Source of the DNA: Grammothele lineata
Taxonomy: Eukaryota; Basidiomycota; Agaricomycetes; Polyporales; Polyporaceae
Direction: 5' to 3'
Length of the DNA: 64,000 nt
Assembly (NCBI GenBank): GCA_002150815.3
Contig: NDFF03000055.1
Location: forward strand, 248,001-312,000
Below, piece by piece: positions 9,804 through 24,715 of the stretch (the first letter of the stretch is position 1; each line of letters starts with the position of its first letter). The position numbers and the translations under genes are program-made. The notes under the pieces were generated by a model, which did not search any database, was not told where the DNA came from, and saw only the letters and a list, made by a program, of their open reading frames with translations.

Positions 9804-11711
9804 GGACGAGCCTAGGGGGTCCTGGAACTTGCCAGCCTGCTCACCAGCGCCTGAGGCACAGTGCCGATTCGGCAGCCACGTGGCTCGGTAGCCACGCGAC
9901 AAGCCGAGGCCGCCGATGTGCTCTCCGAGTCCCCAGTCGCACTGTGTTCCACTCTCTCCCTTCGACCTCAGCTTTGGCATTCACATACGCTTGTTTTCCT
10001 TGGCCTACACCACTCCACAGGAATGCCTTCCATAGGAACTGCCGCAGGTACGTGATAATCGCTTAGGATATGGGCATTCGGTGGAGAAGGTCCATTGCGA
10101 CTGTATCTTTATTTGTGGAACGAGGGGGTCTTCATCTGGACGAACTGGAAGTGATACGGAGACCAGGCGAACCTATCGTCTCCTCCGTGGCTGCAAATGC
10201 TCGCCGAATGCCTTGTGTTTCGTGCACCATACCCGACTTCATGCTGATTTGCTCACTAAAGCCCAGAACCTCGGCCGACCACCAAGCCGCAGCCCTTAGA
10301 TGGCTTCGTGTGGATCTTCCTATTAACAACATGCACCATGTGCGGATTGTTTCTGCTCTGGCGCCGGGCCTCCGCAATCAGGACAGTTGTCGCCCACCAG
10401 TACGTCCCCAACCTCGGAGGAACCGGCTTCGACCTGTCATCCTCGGACCTATGGACCTGACGATCTCCCGTCACAGGCTCACCACCTGGAACCAAGGCGG
10501 CGAGGGTCGTATTCGTCTATCGACGGACGACGGGCCGTCTGCACGCGAGTTTCTGGATGACGACTATGACGAAGACAATGAGCGGCTCGGGGACGAAGAG
10601 CCACTCGCCGTGACCGCGCAACGTCTGCGGAACGTCGGCCCTCCGACAGAGGCCCCTACGGAGCTCGCAGAACAACCTACGGTGCTTTTCGAAGCGGAGA
10701 CGGAGCAGCCCCCGCCTCCACCTGCCAAGTCCTGAAGGCGCGATCGTATAGGTTTGAGGAGGCAAGTGACCTGAGCTCTTGAGCTAGATGCCGTCTGCTG
10801 ACTCTGGCGGTGGTGAGTTAGGCGACCAATGCGTTCTAGATGATGTCGTACGCGGAGCCTACCCTAGTATTTATAGACAATTCAAACGCTTGACGTGTTA
10901 TGCTCTTCCTCGACGGCCGAACCAATTGCTCGACCTGTGCGCTTCTGGTCATACTTCCAATTGCTGGCGGTAGAGCGGCACGTAGTCCTTATCGGAGCCC
11001 GCTGACGCCGTGCAGCGTGGCGGACGGTCCGAGAACACAAACTCATAACTTGCGACGTTATGCTGTTGTGGCTGGTTGCTTACTTCGACCACGATCTAGG
11101 ATTTCCCAATATGTGCGTCACGGAGCTCTTCCCTCGCGCCGAAATATGGGGAAGTGTACAGCGGTACCGGCCTCATAGAGTTGCAGAGTAACTCCACTCG
11201 CCGGCCTTCCCTTCCTTTCTGTCGAAGGCGGCGCTCTCGAAGCACTCCTGCAAGACTCGGAACCTCTAACAGGTCCGTTCCGCCCAAAATAAAACCCCCG
11301 AGTACCTGATGGCCCTCGGCGTTTGCGCCGGTTTGTGCGCACTCGTGGTGCAAATGCGATCAGGTGATGGTCGTCGCTCGGCGGCCCGGCGGACGGCGCG
11401 TTTACGGCCGCTCGACGAAGCTCCATGCCGTCCTGCTCAATCATCCCCTCAAGGAGTCTTCGACGCTGTGTTTATGTGGTACAGTGCGCTAACGTAACTC
11501 CTCAACCTCCGCTCGCTAACAATTGCCCTTCCCGAAGATCCTCCGCATGTGCTGCACGTCGTCGATAGGTCACAAGGGCGAGGTCCTAATGCACTTGCCG
11601 TCGCGCTGCTCCGACGCGTGAAACCGTCGGGCACCCATAAGTACTCGGTGTGCGTTGAAGAACGGATCCTCTCACAGCTGTCGTGCTCAGGCTCTAGCTT
11701 TTGCCTTCGAG
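9804..11711. other. Mostly non-coding region between element and GH115-A
   Basis: Apart from the decayed fragment at 10070-10735, no gene could be supported. Fragments on the minus strand near 11096-11444 look mildly protein-like but could not be joined into a model. Confidence 0.4.
10070..10735 (+). pseudogene. Possible decayed gene; C-terminal tail of a membrane-protein-like sequence
   Basis: A 221-codon open frame whose last third looks truly coding: LGPMDLTISRHRLTTWN, then an acidic stretch FLDDDYDEDNERLGDEEPL and a Pro-rich end QPPPPPAKS. This resembles the cytoplasmic tail of the large Agaricomycete families of multi-pass membrane proteins (DUF6533/DUF6534 type). In a neighbouring frame over 10320-10460 there is a short hydrophobic stretch (TMCGLFLLW), which suggests frameshift decay or missed introns. 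No intact seven-helix body could be built. The position next to transposons fits decay. Family assignment is a guess. Confidence 0.25.
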
Positions 11712-14700
11712 ATGTCCGCCCGGCACTGGCTCACACTAGCCGCCCTCGGGTTGCTCACGCTCACCCGCTACGTGGGCGCTATCGGCCAGGATACATGCGT
11801 CGCTTTCAAGTCCGGGCCGTCGATGTTTACTGTCGTGAATAGTGGAAAAGCCGCGCTTATCCTACTCTCCGAGGACGAATGGCCCGGCGTGCAGCGCGCG
11901 GCGACGGACTTCGCCTCCGACATCCAACAGGTCACCGGCGTCAAACCTTCGCTCAGGAACGTCACCACCCCGTCCACTGAAGTCGCCAATTCGTCCTCTG
12001 CGTTCTCGGGTTCTACTGCCATCATCGTGGGCACTCTGGGAAAGTCGTCGCTGATCGACGAGGTCGTCAACAGGACGAAGCTCGACGTATCTTCCATCCA
12101 GGGGAAATGGGAGGCATTTATGGCCAAAGAAGTAGCCAATCCCCTCCCAGGCGTACAAAGCGCGTATGTCGTCATCGGCGCCGACAAGCGTGGGACGATC
12201 TTCGCTCTGTACGACCACTCAGAACAGTTCGGTGCGTCCGACTCGTCTTCCTGTCCATCGAATTGACCTCATGCCTACACCACAGGCGTTTCCCCCTGGT
12301 ACTGGTGCGTTGCGTCGTGACTCCAAGTGTTCTGCAGCTCCGGTTGATAGTTGCCTGTGATGTGCTAGGTGGGCCGATGTACCCACTACGAAGCACAATA
12401 GCCTATTCGTCAATAACTCGGGATGCTCGCATGGCACGCCAACGGTCAAGTACCGCGGAATCTTCCTCAACGACGAACAGCCGGCGTTACAAAACTGGGC
12501 CATGGAGAAATTCACGAACGGAACAGGTGCCCCTCTGACGGGGTCTCCTTTCAATCGGTTCTTCTATACGAAGCTGTACGTTCCTGTCTGTGAATGCCAC
12601 CAGAGCGTCGTCTCACATCCGTCAACAGGTTCGAGCTCATCCTTCGTATGCGAGGCAACTACCTGTGGCCAGGTATGTGAAGACGCCTTCCCATCGTCCC
12701 GTCATCGCGCTGACGTCCTTTCTTACTCCATCTAGCACAATGGAGCAGGTGCGCGTCGACTCCAGTCATTCAGCCTCGTCCGCTCGGCTGACTACAAATA
12801 TTAGCGCTTTCTGCATTGATGATCCACAAAACCAACCGCTCGCCGACTGGTACGGAATCGTGATGGGCACGAGCCACGAAGAGCCCATGATGCGTTCCGT
12901 TCCCGTCGAGTGGAACCTCTTTGGCAACGGGACCGCGTGGGACTACGCCACGAATCAGCAGCGAGTGTACGACTTCTGGAAGGTCGGCGCGGAGCGTGCG
13001 CGCCCGTACGAGGGCGTGTTCACGATCGGCATGCGGGGGAACGGCGACCGTGGGTTCGGTTCGTCCCTGCTCGGGATTTTGCGGCTGATGTTCGGCTTTG
13101 CCATCCAGTGCCGCTTTCGGGGGGCCAGAACATCCAGTTGCTCGAACAAATCGTTTCGGACCAGCGCGGGCTCTTGGCGCAGGTATTCAACACGTCGGAC
13201 GTCACGACAATTCCTCAAGTGTGGACTCTCTGTAAGAGATGGTTTCTCATAATGACCGTGCATGTATGTTTACATGTCATAACAGACAAGGAAGTCGAAG
13301 GATACTACGAGGAAGGCATGCCGGTGCCCGATGACGTCGTCCTTCTTTGGTCAGACGACAAGTGCGTTTCGAAGAGCTGGACACGCGTGTCACACAATTC
13401 TAATGTCTCATAGTTGGGGCAATGTTCGTCGTTATCCCATTCCAAGCGAGCGCAACAGGACAGGCGGCTCCGGTGTATACTACCATGTTGACTACGTCGG
13501 CGACCCCAGGGATTACAAGTGGATCACGGTATGCTACTCCTTTCACTCGCAAGGAGCTGTCGTTGATACCGGCTTCACCTGTAACAGAGTAGTCAAATTG
13601 AGAAGGTAACGAACGCATCGTACTGTATTCATGTCTTCGAGTCGAGCTGAGGTCCCTCTTCTAGACATTCGAGCAGATGTCGACTGCCGTCAATCGTGAT
13701 GCCACAAACATATGGATTCTCAACGTCGGAGACCTCAAGCCATACGAGATGCACTCCGAGTTCTTCCTCACTTACGGCTACGACTCGTCCAAGTGGAACC
13801 CACAAAATCTCAACACCTTCGTCACGAGTTGGGCACAGCGCGAGTTTGGCGTGTCGGCGTCCGACGCTGTTGAAATCGCGAGCATCGTGCATAACGTCAC
13901 GCGCCACAATGCACGCCGCAAGCCGGAGTTGTGGAACAGCACTACATACAGCTTGACGAACTACCGCGAGTGCGTCTTCCCGTCTCCCCTTACCCCGCGA
14001 CAATCTGTACGTAGGGGCGCTGATGGACGCGCGACCGCAGGGCGGACAACGTGCTCGCAGATCTCCAAGGGCTCAGCAATGTGTCTACGCGTCTGTTCAA
14101 CGCGCTGCCAGAGGAGACGAAGGGCGCGTTCTTCCAGCTCGTGCATCACCCCGTCCAAGCCTCGCTCACGCTCATGAACATGTGGATCTCGGCGGGGATC
14201 AACAACCTGCGAGCATCGCAGGCGCGGATCAGCGCGAACCAGTACATGACGGCGGTTGAGCAGCTGTTCGACGCTGACTATGCGTTGGAGATCGACTATC
14301 ACACTATTCTAAATGGTACGTGGTACGCCGATGCACGTTTCCATGAAAATGCTTACTTAGATCCGCAGGCAAATGGTATGACAGCGTTGAGTTACTCTTA
14401 GATTGCTCCGCTCATAACTTTCAAGGGACCACATGATGGACCAGACGCATGTCATGTATTACTACTGGCAGCAACCTATGGCCAACACCATGCCAATGGT
14501 CACTAAAGTGAACGCCAAGAAGCAGGCGCTACCGGGTGCGATGAGACTCTCCGTCGAAGGAAGCATGGGCGCATGGTAAGTATACTCTTTTATTGTCGCT
14601 GACCTTGGCTGACCTGCATGCTTACTTTGTATAGGCCGGGAGACAATATCAACAACTGCGCCCTGGGCTACAGCTGCCCCGATCCTACGATCACCATCGA

Positions 14701-15791
14701 TCCGTTCGTGACGACAGGGGATCGCTTCGTCGACATCTCCGCGGGAGGGCCGACGCCGTTCACATTCAGCACCAAAAGCAACGCGTCATGGGTGAACATC
14801 TCTCCTGGATCGGGGTCAATTTCGCCGGATTCGCCCGAGCAGCGGGTATTCCTAAGTGTCGACTGGAGTAAGATCACTGGAGCGGAGGCGACACTGATCA
14901 CCTTCACCGCGAAGCCGGAGAACCAAACGTCTATGTCAGTAACTGTCACGCTCATTGCAAATAACACTCAGGTCCCTAGCGGTTTCTCTGGTGGGTATCG
15001 TACTAACCCCCTGTCCGCGATAGTTCGTCTCGGCTCATCATTGACTCTAGGCTTCGTTGAGGGTGACGGCACCGTGTCGATTGAGGCCGCTCATGCAACA
15101 CGCAACACCAGCGTTCAGGGTATCACCTGGACCGATATACCGGGCTTGGGGCGGACATTATCTGGTGTGACTCCATGGCCTCGTGGAGGAGATGAGCTTA
15201 ACTTCACCGCGGGTAGCGGCCCCAGCATGTGGGTTCCCGTCTCTCTCCGATACTCTCAGGCTGCATCGGCTGATAGGGAACTGCAGCGAGTATGACTTCT
15301 TCCTCTTCAACACCCTAGAGCAGGGTGGAAACGTCACGATCACGACGCTTGTCTCGCCGTCGCTGAATGGGCTCGGGGATGACCGGCCGCTTGCTATCGC
15401 GCTCCAAATTGACGACGGGGAAGCACAGACGCAGCAGTTCGTACCCCCGGCCACGCCCGGGGACCTACCCGCCGCATGGGATGGGAACGACGGGTGGGTG
15501 GCGAATAGCATCATTGAGGTGCCGATGGTCTTCCCAGTGCAGCCCGGTGCCCATACCTTGAAGGTACGTAACTGCGCGGTTGGGGAGGAGTATTGGGGTG
15601 CTCATCTGATACCGTCAACACATAGGTGTGGATGATTGAACCTGCCGTAGTAGTGCAGAAGATTATTATCGGTAGGCGTTGACGTCATGACCGAGCTGAA
15701 AGGGGGAAACTGACGAGGGTGCCCTCTCTCCGCAGATACTGGAGGCGTGCTGCCCAGCTACCTAGGTCCCCCGGAAAGTATACGCGTGTAA
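11712..15791 (+). CDS. Secreted GH115 xylan alpha-1,2-glucuronidase, copy A
   Basis: Removes (4-O-methyl-)glucuronic acid side chains from glucuronoxylan during wood breakdown. Nineteen exons give 1009 residues: 11712-12231, 12286-12304, 12369-12575, 12629-12672, 12736-12748, 12805-13049, 13109-13231, 13286-13361, 13414-13528, 13588-13605, 13665-13969, 14041-14315, 14369-14375, 14426-14575, 14635-14990, 15051-15228, 15287-15563, 15626-15671 and 15736-15791. All junctions are GT-AG and the sum is in frame. A signal peptide (MSARHWLTLAALGLLTLTRY...) precedes GQDTCVAF. GH115 landmarks include KYRGIFLNDEQPAL, RMRGNYLWPG, GIVMGTSHEEPMMR, IGMRGNGD, LLWSDDNWGNVRRYP, GVYYHVDYVGDPRDYKW and the C-terminal domain ending PGAHTLKVWMIEP. 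Several exons are tiny (19, 13, 18 and 7 nt). A close paralogue lies inverted at 45345-49478. Confidence 0.93.
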
Positions 15792-16288
15792 GAATACGTC
15801 GGCGTTGAGGTTCTGAGCGTCGATGCCCTGGACTCCGTTGTATACGTAGCATCTTCAAGGTATCTCAGTGGAAGGAAGTCATTTCAATCAATATTCCCAT
15901 TGTTGAGCTGTCAGACGCGGTGCGCAGGTGTGGCAGGGATATCTTGTTTTATACCGCTGTACCAAATCGTGCAACTGGGCCTCTCGAAGGCCAAGAACTT
16001 CAGCATGGGTATACATGCCAGCGGTTAAGACGTTCGGATAGCGTTTGGTTGAACGCACGGGATCATACACGATTGGCTGAGTCTGTGAGCCGGCGGGTAG
16101 GTCATGTGGGCGTCTATACTCTGGCGAACTACTGCGGTGACTCGGATTTAGACGCCAAGATCCGGAGACTGACTGAAACGGAAGGATGCGGGCCAGTAAC
16201 CAATAGCCGCGCACGGCGAATTTCTCGCTTGTCTCCTTACCACCACTATCGAGCTCCAGAACGCACATCTGCTCTAACATCACTTACA
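15792..16288. other. Intergenic region, GH115-A to OAT
   Basis: About 500 bp containing the GH115-A 3' flank and the presumed OAT promoter. No further feature was seen. Confidence 0.4.
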
Positions 16289-18767
<2,479 letters not shown>

Positions 18768-19145
18768 ACGGACAGTTCTGGCACCGCGTACCACTGCGTG
18801 CCTTCAGCGTGAGGACGCTTCGCTTGGTTCTCATACATCGACTTGTAGCTCTAGCTTCTAGCCGACGCTAGTCATGGCGCGACGCATCGTTTGTAGTAAT
18901 AGCCATATTCCGCACTCACGTGCTCACAAATGTACCTGACTGAATCGCCGATAGTCCTGTTTGCTGTTGAATACCGGCTGAGCGTCGGAGCTCAAGATCC
19001 ATCAATATTCGACCAGACCAGTAATCCCGTTGTGGGGCTACGGAAATGAACAAGTGTATGGTGAGATGTTCATTTAGACTAATATTCGGAGTCTCTGAGC
19101 GCTCATGCGACATAGAATAGCGGCAACGCAACGGCAGCCGGCGAT

Positions 19146-19194
19146 TCACTTCGCGCTGGGCAGTACCAACAGCCGCCGGGACAGCGCGAAGTGA
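19146..19194. repeat. Perfect 13-bp inverted repeat
   Basis: TCACTTCGCGCTG (19146-19158) is the exact reverse complement of 19182-19194, with a 23-nt loop. No neighbouring gene end explains it; it may be a relic of a transposon end. Confidence 0.7.
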
Positions 19195-21427
19195 GACTGC
19201 GTCTTCTCGAAGTGATTCGATGAGCTAAAGAAATCCTTCCCCACAGCCAGGAAACCCCACGGTTTCCTTGATGCATCCACGTCTCAAGGTGGGGCCATCC
19301 GAAGTGAACCGGATGTCGAGCTCTTGGCACGCCTCACATGCGATCTACACTTTCCGGAATCAGCGTCGGCGACGCTAGACGGTCGCAGCTCGGCGAGCGG
19401 GGCAGTGAATCCCAAGCCTTCTTGCAGGACGACCCTGGACACATACTGCTCCACAATCACGGCGCTCCGGTGCTGGCGTCGGACAAAATACTACTGCGCC
19501 AGCCCCGAGTCCAAGGCTCAGGCTCTTCGGAGGTCGCGCACCGGGATTCGTGCCCAGCGCTCAGCCCGCGCTCGCCGAGCTGGAGGCTGGAGGCTAGGCG
19601 GCGCGGCGTCGACGACCTGGCAGAGACGCCGAACGTTGAGAGCCGCTCTAACGCCGCGTGGCTAGAGCGTGTGAGGGGTCGTCGATACTATCGCGGACGT
19701 GCATGGCACGCGCGGAGTCCATTGGGACGTGCCATGGACAAGATCTAGGTCGCAAGCGTGCCTCCCAACGATCCGGAGCCGTGAGCACGCGCAGACTGGG
19801 CGAGGTTCGCGGTTGGGCATACACTCTTCTGCCCGGTACGCATACCAACCATCATGGGCTTAGCGTATCGGTGGAAGAGGGGAAGCAGCAACTGTTCAAA
19901 GGCGCGCAGCGTCCCTGGATCTCGATCCTTTGGTAAGTTGCAACGCGACACGACGCGCTCCGGCTCGGACGAGGTTAGCTGAGTGAGCGTATCTCATTCC
20001 GAGATCGGACTGTATATTTACTCGCTAACGCAGCGGGGCCCGGAGGTGGACGGGCTAGGTCAGGACCAACGTCATGCAAACTAAATAGAGGGTGGTCGTA
20101 TCAACAGGCAGGTCGCAGCATCGCTCTTCACTCAAGGATTGGCATCGGTGATGACACGCTCCGGACGAGCGCTGCTATGAGCCGGGACCATGGCATCCGT
20201 GGTGGCGCGCTGTCCAAAATGGCAGATGCGGGGAAGAAGGAGACAATCATCAATGCCATGTCCCGAGGTTTTCGGTATCTGTATCTAGCGCTGTCAATGA
20301 GCTTGTCGGTGAGGCGTCACGACACAGGGTCGGTGTTTCGAAACATCCTCTAGAGCGTGGAGAGGGTGAGGTCATAGCGCCAACAATGGCCGAGAACTTC
20401 TTCAAGAGAATAAGCGAATAGAACGTTTTGCATGATCCTGAATCTTTTGGCGGTCGCACGAAGAGAAGACGAAGGGGAGGAAAGAGGGAATTCAAGTTGT
20501 CGAGATGTCGACAAAGGCGTTGTGTATCCAGCCTGCCTGATTAGGCGTGCGAACCGAGAGAGAGGCGCACGTGGCGTTAAGCTTGCCCGCTGGTCGGGCA
20601 TTCGCGGACGCGACTCATGCCTGGCACGGCGCGCGAACCCTCCACGTGTCTGCGGTGCGACCGGCGGGAGGACCCTGCAAACGGCCAGGCTCGGGGCGGC
20701 AGCTCGACATAAGTGGCGTCCGTCGTTTGGTAGGCCCAACCGGACCTTTCTGATTGTCCTCCTGACATTTTTCTGGTGATCCAGACCTACGCAAGTCGCA
20801 CGGAGAAAGCGAGGCCAGCGACACAAAGGCCCTCGATAGGGAAGGACCTTTCCTTGACTTGCTTCTCATATCACACTGGCCCAGAGCGTCCTGGACCCAG
20901 TCTCTTTTCCGACATGTAGCACCCAGATAATTGGGGGATAGACTCCCCCTGCCTGCCTTCTCGTGCGCTTCGCTTCCGTCCCTCATTCTCTAGCTGGACC
21001 AGCTCGTCATGGACACGCGGAGTTGCCAGGGAGCAGATTGGCGGAGAGGGGTTCTTCTCGCCTGCTCAATGCTGTTCACGCTGTCTCGCGGTACATGACT
21101 TCCCTTTGTTGAAGTTCATATCCTTTCCAAGACTTTTCGGAAATTAACTCCGGCTGGGTGGGGCACCGCAGCATTTGGGCAGACTCCGTTTGGCTTAGCA
21201 TAATCCATCTCCTTGTCGAACGCCATCCCTTGAATCCCCTCTTGATACGCTTTACACCATTCAATGGTCCTTATCCGTGCAGTCCGGTCCCCCATCGGTC
21301 TGCGCAGCCCACTGACCGCCCAAGATCTACCACTCGCACCTGATGTGTGACATGACTTGATCAACGAGAGTTCATCGGGAACCCCGAGGCTATCGGTGGC
21401 ACCAAACTGCCATGGCGCGCCGAATGT

Positions 21428-21433
21428 TATAAA
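21428..21433 (+). promoter_or_regulatory. TATA box of small zinc-cluster gene
   Basis: TATAAA lies 94 bp upstream of the ATG at 21527, a plausible distance for a fungal core promoter. It supports the view that the small gene downstream is genuinely expressed. Confidence 0.5.
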
Positions 21434-21526
21434 GGGCCCTCCATTGGAGAGCCTTGAGCTATCATCCCACTTTCCCCACTCGCCCTTTGTTCTGTCGACC
21501 CACCTTCTGCTCAAGCCCGTTTCACT

Positions 21527-21911
21527 ATGAGCTCTTACCAAGTGCGTAACCGTTCCTGTCATCAGGTCTACCGTTCTCATGAACCAATTTTAGTATGAGC
21601 AACCTACTAGCGGCAATATCTCCGATGACGGGTCGAAGCAGAAGGTGCCCCGTCGAACGCCCATGGCGTGCCAGTTCTGCAGAGGTGCGCCAATCTACGA
21701 TCGCACGAAGGCGATCTCTGACATCGTCCAATCCGAATTATACAGGGCGGAAGTTGAAATGCGATGGTCGCCCGACTTGCGCCAACTGCCAGCGCCGAAG
21801 TATTCCATGTGTTTACGTCCCTGTGTACGTCTACCCTTGGCATTTGCACTGGTACATGCGCGCTCCCTCGCTCATCCCTGCCTCTATGTGAATAGTACCC
21901 CGCAGAAGTAA
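21527..21911 (+). CDS. Stand-alone Zn(II)2Cys6 zinc-cluster protein (66 residues)
   Basis: Four exons (21527-21541, 21594-21684, 21746-21824 and 21896-21911) encode 66 residues with all junctions in frame and a clean stop. After MSSYQYEQPTSGNISDD and a basic QKVPRRTP linker comes one complete fungal binuclear zinc cluster: CQFCRGRKLKCDG, then CANCQRRSIPC, giving the C-x2-C-x6-C ... C-x2-C-x6-C pattern. The protein ends seven residues after VYV. No coiled-coil dimerisation region, linker or fungal-specific activation domain follows. Such domains normally head proteins of 500-900 residues, so this copy could be a competitor or accessory DNA-binding protein, or the partner of another protein; that is inference. 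Splicing past the last exon into a longer protein was looked for and not found. Confidence 0.85.
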
Positions 21912-24715
21912 CAGCCAGCCGTCTCTCCCCATCCCTTGCTGTGCGCCAAGCCTTCTCAGGACAATCATTGGAATCTTCTGTCATCATTGCTCTCTCGCAC
22001 ATAGGTTACGCTAATGGTCGCATCGATGTCTTCTAGTATAGCTACGATACGTAATTTATCTTGACGACGGAACTAATCAGCGCAGACGGCCACTATGACG
22101 CGAATTTGTAAGACGGGAGAGGGTCACTGACCAAACGATGAGGGAATCCTTGAGCCATCTGCGATCAATCCGGCGCGCAGCCTGTGAGCGGAAGACCTTC
22201 CTCGAGCGCTAGCCTATCGAGGGCCCGGCGGCCTCTTCTAAGCGATGCGCTACTCATAGCGTCTTTCCGTTACCTCTTGCACCCGCCGTCAGAAAGGCTA
22301 CCCTGGCAGGGCACAAACAGCGATTGCCGGGATTCTCGCGCTACCTTATCGGAAGCCTCTACAGACGCCAGGCTCTGGTTGGACGAATTGAACAATTCTG
22401 CGCACAGCGAACGCACGTCACACGCCTTGTTGCCGTGTGAGACTGCGGCGCCGCACACGTTGTGGTTTGCGAGCTGCTACCGCACCGCAACAATCTCCCA
22501 AGTGCAAGCGGACATACTGTTAAACGCAAACGAGGGTATGGCGCCCTTTGAAGATTCGTCGAAGTTTCTCCTTACAGCGACGTGAGTGACTGAAGAGGAA
22601 CGCCACATTAAGCGTGCGCGCGCTGCGGGAGCATTGTGCAAGGGCAGTGAGACTGCTCGGAGGGGCTCTTCCCCCATTTAAACCTCCCTAGCTACTACCT
22701 CTTAAGGCTCTAAGCGTACCTCCCGGAACTTGATCCGTTCAGAAGGCACGTCATTAACAGCAGCGAAATGTGAGGGATTTGCGAGGTCCTCGCACCTTCT
22801 ACGTCTTCCGATCGCCAAGTCTTAGGCAACTTCGTTCATCTTTTTAGGTTTACTTTAGTCGCCGATATACCAGGTGCTTGACTCTTATATGGTCAAGAGT
22901 ACGTTACTCTGACCTTCAGCTTTGTGGTAGCATAGATCTACTCCTATGTTAGAAGCAGTACGTCGCTCGCAATGTCTCATTGAAGTGGAGCTTACCTTGC
23001 GGGTTTTAACAACGCATCCAAACCTGTAACTCCCTCTGCAACTCTCGATGTGCGCGTGCGCTCTCTACGGGTATCGCGGTCATCCGCCTGGCTTCTCGTC
23101 TCGTCCTTGAACGTGCGCCGCGCCATGCTCTCGGTAGTCAGACTGTGCGTCGCAGCCCTTCCCCGACCGATGAGACCAGCGTACTGCCGTAAATGGCGGA
23201 AGGTGTTGCCGAAGCATCGAACAGCCCTCGCCCCTATCGGCCGCCACGAGGCGCGAGCCAGTAGTCAGCCGACTGAGAGCGGAAGCCTGGTGGGTTTCTG
23301 AAGGCGCAAGGCCCGGGCTCGCGCGCTGACGGCATGCGTGAGCACGCGGCCGCTCGACAACTCTAACGCGACGGCGAACTCTCGACGCTACCTCAGACCA
23401 ACACCCAAATCCCCTGCTTGATGGGCCCCGATCCAGGACGGACCGCGAGCTACCCTAACAGGGTTAGGCTCAAGCATTCCCGCCCTGTGCACGACCGATG
23501 CTTCTCTCGAGCGGCCTTGCCTACGTTCCCGAGGCACGCGCCTTGCTTCTCGATCCTCGTGCGCGACCCTGGCCCGCGACCTTCGCCTCGAAGTCGAAGC
23601 CGAATCCCCCGCAATGACGTAGGGCAGGCCCATTGTTACTGAACGCCGCTGGGTGGTAGTGCCGCAGGCCGAATGAGGGAGATCATTTCAGCAAGCAGCG
23701 CGCCCCCCTCGCTGAGTAGCGTCGACGAGCAGCGAGCAAGGAGCAGTGCCCCGCCGCTGAAAGCAGCTCCTGTGGGAGAGACCTCCGATCGTCGCGAGGA
23801 CCGGTTCGGTGAGTCGCCGCCTGTCGCCGCTCCGCCAGGCGATCGGCCATCTGCACTCTCCCTGGGCTAAAGGTTCGCGGTATTTCGGGAAGGGCGCTAG
23901 CTGATTACGGCCGCCACGGGTGCGGGGGAGATGGCCCGCAACGCGTGCTCTGCGTGCATCTAGCCCTGCAGCCGCTGGTCCACGGAAGTCGGAAACTCAA
24001 TCGACCGAAGCAGAACATGCGGGAGACGCACCATGCTCGTCGACCCGCCTGGGCTCGGTTTTTGTGTAATCGTTTGTCTTGGGCGGCCAGGGACCGTCTC
24101 ATTCACAGCCGCGAACGTATCGCGCGAGTGCCTCATTGGCAGCGTCACAAGGAACCTAGATTGCGCACCAGAAATTGGCGTTCTCGTACCCCATATAGTC
24201 GCTACTAACCTTTACTTGCGAGTAAGCGCGTTCGATCGTGTATGACCATTAATTTGGCATCCACAAAGAACGCCACAGAGCGTCGCTGGGATGACGGGCG
24301 CATGGCTCGTCGGCGACGAGCCATTCATGTCAACGTTTGTTACAAGGGGTAGTCAATTGATGATGGATGTCTTCCGTACAAGTACAGGAACTCCAGAGTA
24401 CAAGGGAGCGTGTCTGTGTGCGCCTGCTGAGATCGGGGGGAGGTGAGCACGGCGCATTACGGGCGATCAGTAAGATGAACATCGTACAAGCATTCACAAC
24501 GAGGCGTAAGGTATAGGTACCTGAAGCAGCGTCAGCCCAGCACGAGTCCTTGTATGAGGCGCGTTCTGGGCGAACGCGTACATGTCCGCTAGGTGGTGGT
24601 GGTAGTAGTGGTGGTACACACATCGGGGCGAGTTCCAATCCATAAGTCCATGCGCCAGGGACACGAATCCCTGGGCGATCTAACAAGGGCCGCGCCGGTG
24701 CACCCGGCACACGCG
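21912..24715. other. Gene-poor region
   Basis: About 2.8 kb without a supportable gene. A perfect short hairpin lies at 24302-24324. Open frames such as 22184-22585 show no known motif and no splice structure. Confidence 0.45.
24302..24324. repeat. Perfect 10-bp hairpin
   Basis: ATGGCTCGTC (24302-24311), a three-base loop GGC, then GACGAGCCAT (24315-24324). It lies about 390 bp beyond the stop of the membrane-protein gene read from the right. Function unknown. Confidence 0.75.

Larger units (their letters stand above)
18768..21526. other. Gene-poor region
   Basis: About 2.8 kb with no gene that I can support; open frames are short and lack recognisable motifs. It contains a 13-bp perfect hairpin near 19146 and, at its right end, the TATA box of the zinc-cluster gene. 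Confidence 0.45.
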
